Positions 46,947-56,384 are shown, counted from the stretch's first letter. The stretch is DNA of 64,000 nt from Paenibacillus tyrphae (GCF_024158745.1 NZ_JAMZAW010000009.1:1-64000); one strand, 5' to 3'. The notes: generated from the letters alone by a model not told the origin. Numbers and translations are program-made.

Positions 46947-47030
46947 CTCCATCATCCTTCCTTGATCGGGTGCAGGCTTATGTTCTTATTCTAGTCTAGC
47001 TTTAGGGAAATCATTCCTCTTTTTTAGTTT

Positions 47031-47058
47031 TTGAGATTGCCAGATTTTAAGGTACAAT
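47031..47058 (+). promoter_or_regulatory. Promoter of htrA
   Basis: TTGAGA (47031-47036), a 16-base spacer, TACAAT (47053-47058). The in-frame ATG at 47057 overlaps this -10, which rules it out as the start of htrA. Confidence 0.65.
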
Positions 47059-47122
47059 GGATATAGCAGATTTTTCGGCCTCGTGTGGGGTGCGGAGCGG
47101 GATGGAACAGGGGGCGGCAGCG

Positions 47123-48349
47123 GTGAGTTTGTTTGACGACGATTTTTATTCGACGAAGGCACCCCGAAGGGAGACTTGGCGCTTGCCGCCCGGCCGGTCC
47201 GGTGTGAGGCTGCCGACGTGGCTGCTTCCGGCCGTTGGAGGCGCCGTTGTCACGGCGGCCTTGTTCATGCTGTTCGATCGGGAGGCAGGGCACGATGTGA
47301 TACCGCAGGCGGTTTCGGTGATGGCCGCGCCGTCTCCGGGAGCGGCGACCAGCGGAGGCGTCGATGCCGAGCGGCTGACGAGCGATTCGGTGGTAGGCGC
47401 GGCAGCGAAGGTATCGCCGACGATTGTCAGCATTATTGGCTCCCGCCGAGAGGGAGAGAAGGAAAACGCGCGCGGCGGCGCGGTGGGTCTCGGTTCGGGC
47501 GTTATTTTTGCCCGGGCAGGGGATCAGGTGCGCATTGTGACGAACAACCACGTCGTGGAAGGGTTCCAGCAGCTGGACGTTATCACGATCACCGGCGAGC
47601 GCCGTAAGGCGACGTTGGTCGGGCGCGATCAGATTACGGATCTGGCCGTACTGGAGATTGACGGAAGCGGGATCAAGCAGGTCGCCGAATTCGGCGATTC
47701 GGATACGCTCAAGCCGGGAGAAACGGCGTTAGCCGTAGGCAATCCGCTCGGGCTCGGGTATGCGCCGACGGTGACCCGGGGTATTATTAGCTGGCCCAAA
47801 CGGACGATTCCCGTATCGCTTGGGAAGGACGGCGAGTTCGACTGGGAGATGGAGGTCATCCAGACGGATGCGGCCATCAATCAAGGGAATAGCGGCGGCG
47901 CCCTCGTGAATCTGGACGGCAAGGTCGTCGGCATCAACACGCTCAAGGTCGCCGATATGGGCGTGGAGGGTCTCGGCTTCGCGATCCCGATCAATCAGGC
48001 CAAATCGATCATCGACACGTTGATCAAGGATCATAAAATCAAGCGCCCTTACATCGGCGTGGTGACGCAGGATCTACAGGCGTATGCGGGCATCGAAAGC
48101 TTGAAGCTGCCGTCGGACGTCAAGAAAGGCGTCCTGGTAATTGACGCCGTCGGTCCGGGCAAGGACGCAGGGCTCAAAACCAGCGACGTGATTGTGGAGC
48201 TGGACGGCAAGCCGGTCGACGGTACGCTGGCGCTGCGGAAATACATTTACGGGCACAAAAAGATCGGAGAAAAACTCGCCGTCACGTATTATCGGGGAGC
48301 GAAGAAGAATACGGTTCAGGTCACGCTGGCTGAGCTGAAGGACCGCTAA
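47123..48349 (+). CDS. htrA: HtrA-like membrane serine protease
   Basis: A trypsin-like protease of about 408 residues with an N-terminal membrane anchor (about 35-55). The triad is His in TNNHVVEG, Asp in ITDLAVLEID and Ser in NQGNSGGAL. A PDZ domain closes it (about 310-400). HtrA degrades misfolded exported proteins. Starts: the GTG at 47123 (MSLFDDDF, GGGGGCGG upstream) is preferred; ATG at 47102 is possible. Position after walJ is conserved in Bacillales (yyxA/htrC). Confidence 0.93.
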   Translation: MSLFDDDFYSTKAPRRETWRLPPGRSGVRLPTWLLPAVGGAVVTAALFMLFDREAGHDVIPQAVSVMAAPSPGAATSGGVDAERLTSDSVVGAAAKVSPTIVSIIGSRREGEKENARGGAVGLGSGVIFARAGDQVRIVTNNHVVEGFQQLDVITITGERRKATLVGRDQITDLAVLEIDGSGIKQVAEFGDSDTLKPGETALAVGNPLGLGYAPTVTRGIISWPKRTIPVSLGKDGEFDWEMEVIQTDAAINQGNSGGALVNLDGKVVGINTLKVADMGVEGLGFAIPINQAKSIIDTLIKDHKIKRPYIGVVTQDLQAYAGIESLKLPSDVKKGVLVIDAVGPGKDAGLKTSDVIVELDGKPVDGTLALRKYIYGHKKIGEKLAVTYYRGAKKNTVQVTLAELKDR

Positions 48350-48466
48350 TGGATCAGGGAAAACTGTAAGTCGCGGCCGCTTTTGGGGAATAATGAAAGC
48401 AGAGCCGTATAGAAGCGAAACGATGTGCGATTTTATTAGGGTTAAAAGAAAAAGGGGTCTTATCTT

Positions 48467-48634
48467 ATGCACGTAGTTTGCAAAGAGCATCTGGAGCTTG
48501 CCATCGATATGTTCGTGGATGAATACGAGGATGCGCCGGACATTGTGGACTTGGAGGAAGTGAAGTTTACGGGCTGGGACCCGCCTCCGCATTGCGAACG
48601 GTGTGCCGAGCCGGGGCGCTTCTTGGTTGTGTAG
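48467..48634 (+). CDS. yyzF: CxxH/CxxC small protein (YyzF-like)
   Basis: A 55-residue protein with Cys5-x-x-His8 and Cys43-x-x-Cys46, a likely zinc site, and the conserved GWDPPPHCERC segment. It is known as the CxxH/CxxC protein between htrA and rlmH in Bacillales. Function unknown. ATG at 48467, nine bases after AAGGGG. Confidence 0.9.
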   Translation: MHVVCKEHLELAIDMFVDEYEDAPDIVDLEEVKFTGWDPPPHCERCAEPGRFLVV

Positions 48635-48673
48635 GAGTTTGTCGAGGTATGGAGATAACATAGAATGATTGTC

Positions 48674-48706
48674 GGAGGGCTGGCTTGGTGCGGCCTTCCT
48701 TTTTTA
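48674..48706 (+). terminator. Terminator of the htrA-yyzF unit
   Basis: GGAGGGC (48674-48680) pairs with GCCTTCC (48693-48699), including one G-U pair, followed by six T residues. Confidence 0.8.
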
Positions 48707-48735
48707 TAGCTGGTTATGGTGTAGCGGCTGTGATT

Positions 48736-49449
48736 TTAGAGGTAGAAGTCTCCAGCGTATTCAACGGCTTTGGGGATTTTGGCATAAACTGTTTGTTGGC
48801 CGCGGCTATAGGAGGCAGTATAGAGGATTCGATCTCCGCTATATACATGGTAAACGTCGGTTCGATTCACAACGGTTGTTCCTAAATCATACTGGATCGC
48901 ACCGTAGTAATCACGATGGTTATGAACGGATTCCGGAGCCGTGCATTTTGTTTTGGAATAGATGTGCTTGAATGAACCGTTTGTCTGATTAGTCCATACG
49001 AGATTGATGAGTTTTCTTAGTTCAGTTCCTACGCTAGATTGAATCTGGACGTTGGCGCGAACCTCAACCGGATTTACAATGGTACTAGTGCCGCCTTTTG
49101 GGGCGCTGCACAAGAAGGAATCTTGTTCCCTTGGCCCGACATTGTCATTACCGTCTTCAATAACTTTATAAGGAACGGAGTACGTTGAATAGACGTACCG
49201 CTCCGTTAGATTACCTTGGGGAGTAAGAAGCGTAGAGTCATTTCCCTTTAACGCTTGATCAACAAAGGTTATGGTAAGGTTATTCTGACCTTGGGGCTTG
49301 CCGACAATAACAGGTACAGTTGGAGTGGCTACTTGTTCACTTGAGACGGGAGCGTTTCCCAAGTTTGGCGCTGTAGCGACTGGAGAAGCAGCGAGTGTTA
49401 GAGCTGCGAAAGAAGCGGCCAGAATGGCAGGTATGCGGTTATGGGCCAT
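48736..49449 (-). CDS. Secreted hypothetical protein
   Basis: A 237-residue exported protein: a signal peptide with AALTLAASPVATA (cleavage near residue 27), a Pro/Val linker, and a beta-rich mature part with two cysteines (FLCSAPKG and TKCTAPES) that could form a disulphide. No family recognised. It sits between yyzF and rlmH on the opposite strand and is visibly more AT-rich than the walR cluster, which suggests insertion. Confidence 0.75.
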   Translation of the reverse strand: MAHNRIPAILAASFAALTLAASPVATAPNLGNAPVSSEQVATPTVPVIVGKPQGQNNLTITFVDQALKGNDSTLLTPQGNLTERYVYSTYSVPYKVIEDGNDNVGPREQDSFLCSAPKGGTSTIVNPVEVRANVQIQSSVGTELRKLINLVWTNQTNGSFKHIYSKTKCTAPESVHNHRDYYGAIQYDLGTTVVNRTDVYHVYSGDRILYTASYSRGQQTVYAKIPKAVEYAGDFYL

Positions 49450-49616
49450 TGCTTTTACCTTCTTTCAAGTAATAATATAGTTCAATTTACATAATATCAC
49501 ATTTGTTTCTTGTTAAGTTAAAGTTTCTTTGGAGAGAACAATGAGAAGGCGAAGGAAATTTCACGACACCTCGAATGAGACAAGTAAAGGGTAGACGAGA
49601 GAGGAAGAGCAAGCGG

Positions 49617-50096
49617 ATGAATATTCAGATTATCACAGTAGGGAAATTGAAGGAGACTTATCTGGTGCAGGGGATCGCCGAGTACGTCAAGCGTTTGGGC
49701 CCGTATGCCAAGGTACAGATCGTCGAGGTGCCGGACGAGAAGGCACCGGAATCCATGAGCGCCGCGGAGGAGGTGCAGGTGAAGCAGCGCGAGGGCGAGC
49801 GCATTCTCGCGAAGCTGCACGCCGATGCTTACGTCGTGGCGCTTGCCATCGACGGGAAGCCGCTGTCGAGCGAGGAGCTCGCGCGGCAGGTGCAAGACCT
49901 TGCCACGTACGGGCGCAGCCACGTGGCTTTTGTTATCGGGGGCTCGCTGGGCCTCGCCCCCGAAGTGCTTGCGCGCGCCGACCTCAAGCTGTCGTTCGGA
50001 CGCATGACGCTGCCGCACCAGCTCATGCGGCTGGTGCTGGTGGAGCAGGTGTATCGGGCGTTTAAGATTATGCGGGGGGAACCGTATCATAAGTGA
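49617..50096 (+). CDS. rlmH: 23S rRNA (pseudouridine-1915 N3)-methyltransferase RlmH
   Basis: A 159-residue SPOUT methyltransferase with the trefoil-knot SAM site [14 protein letters not shown] and the conserved C-terminus [20 protein letters not shown]...IMRGEPYHK (shown in parts). It methylates pseudouridine 1915 in helix 69. The start is the ATG at 49617 ([10 protein letters not shown]). The last codons form a duplicated sequence; in staphylococci the 3' end of this gene is the SCCmec attachment site. Confidence 0.97.
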   Translation: MNIQIITVGKLKETYLVQGIAEYVKRLGPYAKVQIVEVPDEKAPESMSAAEEVQVKQREGERILAKLHADAYVVALAIDGKPLSSEELARQVQDLATYGRSHVAFVIGGSLGLAPEVLARADLKLSFGRMTLPHQLMRLVLVEQVYRAFKIMRGEPYHK

Positions 50097-50098
50097 CG
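50076..50098 (+). repeat. attachment-site-like repeat, copy 1 (3' end of rlmH)
   Basis: The 23 bases from GGGGAACCGTA to GTGACG span the last codons GEPYHK and stop of rlmH. Copy 2 at 53746 agrees at 18 of 23 positions. TATCATAA (50085-50092) is also mirrored by TTATGATA (50106-50113). Confidence 0.6.
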
Positions 50099-50276
50099 CA
50101 AATTTTTATGATAAACAGGGAAGCCCAAAAACCAGGGGTCGCTCTTAAGGATTCCGTCTATACATTTTAAGTAGAAATTGCCGTTTTACAGAGAATGCAG
50201 TGCGCCACCTCATATCTGGTGTATAATGCAAGAAGTGAAACTTCCGCATCGACGGTGGCATGACGAAGGAGATTTT

Positions 50277-51557
50277 ATGACATTTGAACAATTGAAACTG
50301 ATTCCCCCCATTCTTAAAGCGCTGGCCAAGGAAAATTATAGACAGCCCACTCCCATACAGGAGCAAGCAATTCCGCCGGTGCTGGCGGGCCGAGATTTGT
50401 TCGGCTGCGCTCAGACGGGGACCGGCAAGACAGCGGCGTTCTTGCTTCCAATTATCCAACTGCTGAGCGCGCAGCAGGGACGACCGAGCGGCAAGCGCGT
50501 CATTCGTTCGCTGATCCTGACGCCTACGCGAGAGCTGGCCATTCAGATATCCGACAACTTTAAATCTTACGGACGCTTTTCGAATCTGCGAAGTGCCGTG
50601 ATTTTAGGCGGCGTCTCGCAAAAAGCACAGGAGCAGGCGCTGGAGCAAGGCATGGACATTCTGATAGCGACGCCGGGCCGACTAATCGACCTGATGAACC
50701 AAGGGTTCGCCGATCTGCGTCACGTGCAGATTCTCGTGCTGGACGAAGCAGACCGCATGCTAGATATGGGCTTCATTCACGACATGAGAAGGATCATAGC
50801 CAAGCTGCCTGCCAAACGACAGACGCTGTTCTTTTCGGCGACGATGCCGCCCGAGATCACGTCTCTGGTAGACTCACTGCTGACGAATCCAATGAAAATC
50901 GAAATTACGCCCGTTTCCTCGACGGCGGAACGGATCAAGCAGACACTCTACTTTGTGGACAAGCCGAACAAGCTGCCGCTGTTGATCGACCTGCTACAAG
51001 ACAAGTCGATCGAGAGCGCGCTTGTGTTCACCCGTACGAAGCATGGCGCGGACCGGCTGGTGAGGGGCCTGACGAAGGCGACGATTACCGCGCAGGCGAT
51101 TCATGGCGACAAGTCGCAGAACGCCCGCCAAGCTGCGCTGAATAACTTCAAGCAAGGTGTGACTCGCATGCTGGTGGCGACAGACATTGCGGCCCGGGGC
51201 ATCGACATCGAGGAGCTGTCGCACGTCATTAACTACAATTTGCCGAATATCCCGGAGACGTATGTGCATCGGATCGGCCGCACCGGACGAGCGGGATTAA
51301 GCGGAATAGCGATTTCGTTTTGCGAGTACGAGGAGATTCCTTATCTGAAAGATATCGAGAAGCTGATCAAGCAGAAGATTCCGGTGATTGGGGATCATCC
51401 GTATCCGATGACAATTAATGAGTCGACTCCGACGACAGTTGGGGAGATCAGAACCAGCGTCACCCGCGGCCATCGCGAAGGCGCTACTCAAAACGACTCT
51501 GCTGGCAGAAAAGGAACCTTCGGAGGTTCCGGCCGCCGCTCGAGACGGCGATCCTAA
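50277..51557 (+). CDS. DEAD-box RNA helicase, RhlE/CshA-like
   Basis: A 426-residue ATP-dependent RNA helicase. Q motif PTPIQEQAI, motif [11 protein letters not shown], motif II DEAD in [13 protein letters not shown] motif and [10 protein letters not shown] in domain 2, with a basic, Ser/Arg-rich tail ([10 protein letters not shown]) that likely binds RNA. It may help ribosome assembly or RNA decay. The ATG at 50277 has AAGGAG upstream. A TATAAT at 50222-50227 may be its -10. It is the first gene between the two rlmH-end repeats. Confidence 0.95.
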   Translation: MTFEQLKLIPPILKALAKENYRQPTPIQEQAIPPVLAGRDLFGCAQTGTGKTAAFLLPIIQLLSAQQGRPSGKRVIRSLILTPTRELAIQISDNFKSYGRFSNLRSAVILGGVSQKAQEQALEQGMDILIATPGRLIDLMNQGFADLRHVQILVLDEADRMLDMGFIHDMRRIIAKLPAKRQTLFFSATMPPEITSLVDSLLTNPMKIEITPVSSTAERIKQTLYFVDKPNKLPLLIDLLQDKSIESALVFTRTKHGADRLVRGLTKATITAQAIHGDKSQNARQAALNNFKQGVTRMLVATDIAARGIDIEELSHVINYNLPNIPETYVHRIGRTGRAGLSGIAISFCEYEEIPYLKDIEKLIKQKIPVIGDHPYPMTINESTPTTVGEIRTSVTRGHREGATQNDSAGRKGTFGGSGRRSRRRS

Positions 51558-51651
51558 ATCAACATGACGACCGCGACAAGTAAGAGTATAGGCAGTTGTA
51601 ATAATAGGTTATACCAATAAGGAATTAATAATAAAAAGGGAGTGAATGTAC

Positions 51652-52008
51652 ATGATACAAATAACGATTCCAACACCGGATGTCACCATACACAAACAGA
51701 AAGACCCTGAGTTAAGCAATATTTATGGGTTTACGGATTTTCACCTGATTTCAAGAGATAAAGCGGGGATTTTTATGTTTTACAATGATCGGGATGAACT
51801 CCTATTCGTTGGGAAAGCACGAAAGCTAAGACCCCGAATCAAAAAACATTTTGAAGATACAGTATCCATCATGAAAAATTACAGGGGCGAAGTTACCAAA
51901 ATCGAGGTTTGTATTGTCGAGGACCCCGTTCATAGAGAAATTTATGAAACATTTATTATTAACGAACTCAAGGCCAGATACAATATAGATAAAGTGTTAT
52001 ACAAATAA
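51652..52008 (+). CDS. GIY-YIG-type nuclease domain protein
   Basis: A 118-residue protein with a UvrC-like GIY-YIG core: AGIFMFYNDRDELLFVGKARKL (about 40-61) corresponds to GIY and YIG strands with some substitutions (GIF and FVG), then R residues and a C-terminal YETFIINELKARYN containing the expected Glu. It is short for a full nuclease. Partner and target are unknown. Start ATG at 51652, nine bases after AAAGGGAG. AT-rich. Confidence 0.7.
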   Translation: MIQITIPTPDVTIHKQKDPELSNIYGFTDFHLISRDKAGIFMFYNDRDELLFVGKARKLRPRIKKHFEDTVSIMKNYRGEVTKIEVCIVEDPVHREIYETFIINELKARYNIDKVLYK

Positions 52009-52034
52009 GGATAAACGATACGTAAAACAAATTT

Positions 52035-52060
52035 GAGCCCCTCCTAATAGGGCTCTTTGT
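52035..52060 (+). terminator. Terminator of the GIY-YIG gene
   Basis: GAGCCC (52035-52040) pairs with GGGCTC (52050-52055), followed by TTTG. Confidence 0.65.
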
Positions 52061-52168
52061 TAATTAGTGCGAGGGGCATGGAGTGCATTAAAGGTTATTA
52101 TAGACGTAGGTTAGAGAAAATAAATATACAGGAATCGAATAACTTCCAGAGGACAGGAAATCGTTTAA

Positions 52169-53725
52169 ATGACAATTCATAATAAACAACGTTACCGTTT
52201 TAGTGAAGCACCTATATGGAATATTCAGAGGGAATATTATGAACAAGAAGGATTGAAGGCTTGGAACAACGACCAAGTTCCTCAATATATCACGTGCAAT
52301 CCAATGATCGCTGCGGCCTATGCAGAAATGATATTCGGCTTTCTTCAAGACCGGGCAAATAAGGAAGATAGCTCAGAGCCTGTTCTTATTGTGGAGCTTG
52401 GAGCAGGAGCGGGGCGTTTTGCTTTCCATGTGTTACACGAGTTATGTCAGTTGATTGACTATGCAGGGATAACGTTACCTTCGTTTCGATATATCATGAC
52501 GGACTTGGCGATGAACAATGTGTTGGCATGGAAGGGTCATCCAGCTCTACAAGCTTTTATTGCTAAAGGAATACTCGATTTTGCGCGATTTGATGCTGTT
52601 CATGACACGGTTCTGAATTTGATTGTATCAGACGCAACCATTAGTAAAGGAGATTTAAAACAGCCTTTTGTCATTGTGGCTAACTATTTTTTTGATAGTA
52701 TTCCGCAAGAGCTGCTTTATGTGGCTGAAGGTAAAATTTATGAAGCTGATGTTTTCATTGAGTATCCTGAACTTAAGGATTCACTTAAACCATCAGAATT
52801 ACTTGATCAAATATCTTTACATTATAAGCATCGGCGGGCGCCGGAGTATGAGCAAGAAACTTATCCTTATCGTGATGTCATAGCCTTATATCAGGAACAA
52901 TTGGAAGATTCGCATATTTTATATCCAGTCGCCGGATTAACTTGTTTAGAACGTTTGAACCAGATGTCGCAGGAGGGATTTCTATTAATAACAGCAGACA
53001 AAGGGGATCATTTACTTGAAAATTGGAAATTCGCGGAACCACCGGAGTTGATCCTTCATGGAAGTTTTTCTTTAACGGCAAACTACCATGCGATTCAGCA
53101 AGTTATGGAACAGAAAGGAGCCCTCGCGTTATTTCCCCCGCATCATTATAAAAATATAAATATTGGTTGTATTATCAATATGGATACACCGATGGGCTAC
53201 ATCCAGACAAGATTAGCTTATCGTCGATTTATTGAGCGCTTTGGTCCGGACGAATTTTTTAGCTTGAAGGAGTGGGTAGATCTCAATCTAGATAGCATGG
53301 AACTTCAGCAAATATTAAGTTTTTGGCGTTTAGGTGGATATGACGCGGAGTTCTTCATTCAGAGCACGAAGCAGGTCTCTAGTCTGTTACTAGATGCAAA
53401 TGATCAGGAAAAGCAGGATATTTTTCGGGGTATACAGCTTATGTGGTCGTCGTACTACGTAATGGAGCAGCGTTATGACATCGCACTTGAGGCTGGATTG
53501 TTACTGTTTGAGATGGAAATGTACGGGGACTCCAAATGGTTTTTAGAAATATCAATATATGAAGATCAAGAGAACATCGTATCCACTGTATATTATTGTC
53601 TAGCTATTTGTTGCTTTGAGTTAGAATTAGACGAAGATGCTTTGAATTACACTAGAATGTTCTTAAAACATGAGCCTGATCATGAAGATGCACTGGCGTT
53701 GTTACACAGATTTGAGCAAGAATAG
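52169..53725 (+). CDS. MidA/NDUFAF7-like methyltransferase with C-terminal repeats
   Basis: A 518-residue protein. The N-terminal half resembles the SAM-dependent MidA/NDUFAF7 methyltransferase family: VLIVELGAGAGRFAFHVL is the SAM loop, FRYIMTDLA follows, and VIVANYFFDSIPQELL is like the NExFDA-type motif of that family. The C-terminal 100 residues look like TPR-type helical repeats (YDIALEAGLLLFEMEMYGDS, ELELDEDALNYTRMFLKHEP). Members methylate arginine in respiratory complex I in other organisms, but the substrate here is unknown. It is AT-rich and ends 20 bases before the second rlmH-end repeat. Confidence 0.65.
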   Translation: MTIHNKQRYRFSEAPIWNIQREYYEQEGLKAWNNDQVPQYITCNPMIAAAYAEMIFGFLQDRANKEDSSEPVLIVELGAGAGRFAFHVLHELCQLIDYAGITLPSFRYIMTDLAMNNVLAWKGHPALQAFIAKGILDFARFDAVHDTVLNLIVSDATISKGDLKQPFVIVANYFFDSIPQELLYVAEGKIYEADVFIEYPELKDSLKPSELLDQISLHYKHRRAPEYEQETYPYRDVIALYQEQLEDSHILYPVAGLTCLERLNQMSQEGFLLITADKGDHLLENWKFAEPPELILHGSFSLTANYHAIQQVMEQKGALALFPPHHYKNINIGCIINMDTPMGYIQTRLAYRRFIERFGPDEFFSLKEWVDLNLDSMELQQILSFWRLGGYDAEFFIQSTKQVSSLLLDANDQEKQDIFRGIQLMWSSYYVMEQRYDIALEAGLLLFEMEMYGDSKWFLEISIYEDQENIVSTVYYCLAICCFELELDEDALNYTRMFLKHEPDHEDALALLHRFEQE

Positions 53726-53745
53726 TTTCGCCATTGCAATGTTAC

Positions 53746-53768
53746 GGTGAACCGTACCACAAGTAGCG
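53746..53768 (+). repeat. attachment-site-like repeat, copy 2 (orphan rlmH 3' end)
   Basis: GGTGAACCGTACCACAAG then TAG: read in frame it encodes GEPYHK-stop, the end of RlmH, with synonymous codons only (TAC for TAT, CAC for CAT, GGT for GGG) and a different stop. It is a direct repeat of 50076-50098. No rlmH sequence precedes it. Confidence 0.6.
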
Positions 53769-53890
53769 GCAAGTTTATTATCTATATGGCGAGATTAAGC
53801 AAAGGGGAAAGCCCCTGTGGAGTTTGTAAACTTAACCAAATGAGGAATGAAATCTTCCATTGAATAGCTTTAAAACTTGTCATGACCTTT

Positions 53891-53919
53891 AGTCTGCGTT
53901 CATCGCAGGCTATTTTTTT
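53891..53919 (+). terminator. Intrinsic terminator upstream of the Mga-like gene
   Basis: AGTCTGCG (53891-53898) pairs with CGCAGGCT (53904-53911), including one G-U pair, followed by seven T residues. It ends transcription from the methyltransferase gene or from an unknown short RNA. An AGGGG-AAAG-CCCCT hairpin lies about 75 bases before it. No gene is seen in 53769-54072. Confidence 0.8.
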
Positions 53920-54072
53920 GCCGTTAAGCCGGTTACGGGCGAGGGAGAATTGTAAGCAAATCATGATGAAAGTTTTAGATAATTAGTTCTTGTGTATACT
54001 ATAAACATTCACATTTTACTTAATCCCATTCGTATTTTCCAAATCGAAATATTTAATAAAAAAGGTGAGAAG

Positions 54073-55509
54073 ATGGATAAGGAATTCAAACTAGCCAGCC
54101 AATTGTTGACTTTGCTTGATACGGAGCAGCGATGGTTTACCCTAGCCGAAATTGAAAAAAAATTAGGGATCTCAGATAAAACCATTCGCAAAATGGTAGA
54201 AGAGATCAGCAAGCATTTACCGCCTGCTATAGCCATTGAAGTCTCCAGAGGGAAGGGGGTCTTACTTCAACGTGATGGGCGAAGCCAAACGGTTAATGAA
54301 GTGATTTCTAAGATGGTAAGGCAAACTGTGTTTTATCGACTGATGAATTTATTGTTTACTCATACAGGTCGATACTCAGCAGAAGAACTGGCTGAAGCCA
54401 TGTTCATGAGTTCTTCTTCCTTGAAGAAACTGATCTCACAACTTAATAATAATGATCTGAAACCGTATCATATACGAATTACTTATTCTTCTCCTGCGAT
54501 AAAAGGGAACGAAATTAATATTCGATACTTCTATTGGAAGCTGTATTGTGATGCGTACGAGTTTACGGGCTGGCCTTTTGAGACAGTCGATCAGACTTCG
54601 ATAAATCAGTTAATTACAAATATAGAGAATGAGATGAATATCGTCTTTTTTATCAATTCTAAAAGAAGGCTGTCCTTTTTAACGGCTATCGTTTTGGAAA
54701 GAGTTATGAAAGGAAATGATATTGAAATCACGGAGAAAATATATCCTTGGGAACAAGGTATTTTTTATTTGCCAATGATTAACATGACAAGTGGGCTTGA
54801 ACAAATGATGGGCATGAACTTATCAAAAAGCGAATTATTCTTTATGCAATCCATGTTTAGCCTCAGCCAATACAATTATTATGATGGATCAGAGATGGCA
54901 CTCAGGAAAGAGGCTGAAATGTACAAAAATAAAGAAGTGCATCAAATGGCGGACCAGTTTTTAACGATCCTGGTTGAGGCTTATCCAAATATTGATGTGA
55001 AGGAGCGCTTTATCTGGGAGCTATATGAGTTCTTTGACAAGCTCCTCATTGATAATGCAATTCCTGAGTTGCTGTTGATTTCACAAAGCAACTTAACTTC
55101 CTATGTCCAAAATGAATGTCAGCAGATTTATCAGGGGCTGCAAGCCTGCATGCAAAACTGGAAATCAGCTTACCCATCAGTACTGTATAATGACTTTCAT
55201 CTAACAAAACTAACGCTATTAGTAAGCTCAAACCTACGTTATAAAAGCAAAAAGGCTTTCATTGTCATTGGAGAGGAATTCTCCATCCGTCATTACATAG
55301 CAAATTTGATAAAGAAGGAAATCGGTGACAAGCTCATCATTAATACTTCAATTATGAAAGGGCTAAATGATGAAATTGTGAAGCAGCATCAGATTGATTT
55401 CGTCATAAGTAATTTTCCTGTTGAATTACAGAGTGTGCCGGTTGTTATTATTTCTACGATTCCCTCGAAAAGGGATTTCGATAATATCCGTAAAGAATTG
55501 CTTTTATAA
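54073..55509 (+). CDS. Mga/BglG-like transcriptional regulator
   Basis: A 478-residue regulator. Two N-terminal winged helix-turn-helix domains: WFTLAEIEKKLGISDKTIRKM (about 21-41, written in parts WFTLAEIEKK and LGISDKTIRKM) and RYSAEELAEAMFMSSSSLKK. A central helical PRD-like region follows, then a C-terminal EIIB-like domain (FIVIGEEFSIRHYIANLIKK). This is the architecture of Mga/AtxA/MtlR-type activators, which may sense PTS phosphorylation. ATG at 54073 after AAAGGTGAG. It lies upstream of a nucleoside-salvage operon and may control it (inference). AT-rich. Confidence 0.75.
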   Translation: MDKEFKLASQLLTLLDTEQRWFTLAEIEKKLGISDKTIRKMVEEISKHLPPAIAIEVSRGKGVLLQRDGRSQTVNEVISKMVRQTVFYRLMNLLFTHTGRYSAEELAEAMFMSSSSLKKLISQLNNNDLKPYHIRITYSSPAIKGNEINIRYFYWKLYCDAYEFTGWPFETVDQTSINQLITNIENEMNIVFFINSKRRLSFLTAIVLERVMKGNDIEITEKIYPWEQGIFYLPMINMTSGLEQMMGMNLSKSELFFMQSMFSLSQYNYYDGSEMALRKEAEMYKNKEVHQMADQFLTILVEAYPNIDVKERFIWELYEFFDKLLIDNAIPELLLISQSNLTSYVQNECQQIYQGLQACMQNWKSAYPSVLYNDFHLTKLTLLVSSNLRYKSKKAFIVIGEEFSIRHYIANLIKKEIGDKLIINTSIMKGLNDEIVKQHQIDFVISNFPVELQSVPVVIISTIPSKRDFDNIRKELLL

Positions 55510-55676
55510 TTTGGTCAACTTTCTCCTGTTCTCTGCGTAAAATTTTGGTCTAGTTTGTTCATATAGAAAAACCGTAAACTCTAGGTAGCTTCTGATCTTA
55601 GTTGGAGCGGGGGTTGAAAACGGTCTCCCTAGTCGGCAACAAAGTATGGGAACGGAAATAAGAGGGAGGAACAGAT

Positions 55677-56384
55677 ATGAGCGTACATTTAGGCGCAAAG
55701 AATGGAGAAGTAGCCGAACGCGTGCTGCTGCCAGGGGACCCTTTGCGGGCAAAATTTGTAGCAGAGCATTTCTTGGACGAGGCTTATTGTTATAACGAAG
55801 TAAGAGGGATGTACGGGTACACCGGTATGTACAAGGGTGTAGCGGTTTCCGTTCAAGGAACAGGGATGGGAAATCCATCGATGAGCATCTATGCATCTGA
55901 ATTGATTAATGATTACGGGGCTAAGAAGCTGATTCGCATTGGCACATGCGGCGCTATGCAAAAAGAGCTCAATATCCGGGATATCATATTAGCTCAAGCC
56001 GTTTCCTCAGATAGCAATCTGACCGAGAAAATCTTCTATGGCTGCAATTATGCGCCGACGGCGGATTTCTCCTTGCTATTAAAGGCATACCAGCAAGCAC
56101 AGGCTAAACAGGTAAATGTATTCGTAGGCAACATCTATAACTCGGATGAATTCTACCGTGAAACATTGGACAGGCTGCACAAGTTTATGGATTTCGGAGT
56201 ATTGGCGGTAGAGATGGAGAGCACCTCCCTGTATACGTTAGCTGCTAAATATGGCGTACAGGCATTATCTATTCTGACAGTCGGAAGTCAATTGCTAACC
56301 AATGAACGCCTGACCCAAAAGGAAAGTGAGCAATCCTTCTACGAAATGGTCGAAATAGCCCTGAATACAGTTATTGGTGACTAA
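55677..56384 (+). CDS. deoD: Purine nucleoside phosphorylase, DeoD type
   Basis: A 235-residue hexameric PNP. MSVHLGAKNGEVAERVLLPGDPLRA (first half) starts the family; the phosphate site IRIGTCGAMQ and the nucleoside site AVEMESTSLY are intact. It splits purine (deoxy)nucleosides to base and sugar phosphate. ATG at 55677 behind GGGAGG. It opens an operon with a nucleobase permease and a nucleoside transporter. Confidence 0.95.
   Translation: MSVHLGAKNGEVAERVLLPGDPLRAKFVAEHFLDEAYCYNEVRGMYGYTGMYKGVAVSVQGTGMGNPSMSIYASELINDYGAKKLIRIGTCGAMQKELNIRDIILAQAVSSDSNLTEKIFYGCNYAPTADFSLLLKAYQQAQAKQVNVFVGNIYNSDEFYRETLDRLHKFMDFGVLAVEMESTSLYTLAAKYGVQALSILTVGSQLLTNERLTQKESEQSFYEMVEIALNTVIGD

Noticed and set aside
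49918..49929. Palindrome AGCCACGTGGCT within rlmH
   Set aside because: Not a parS match and fully explained by conserved RlmH codons.
50277..53725. Ccr-type recombinase or transposase in the rlmH-bounded segment
   Set aside because: None of the three genes has recombinase motifs, so self-mobility is not supported.
53782..53964. Minus-strand segment reading TPQGLSPLLNLAI, like the TPQGGxxSPLL motif of group II intron reverse transcriptases
   Set aside because: The motif lacks the middle residues, ends at once in a stop, and the upstream frame has no other RT feature. Probably chance; a profile search would settle it.
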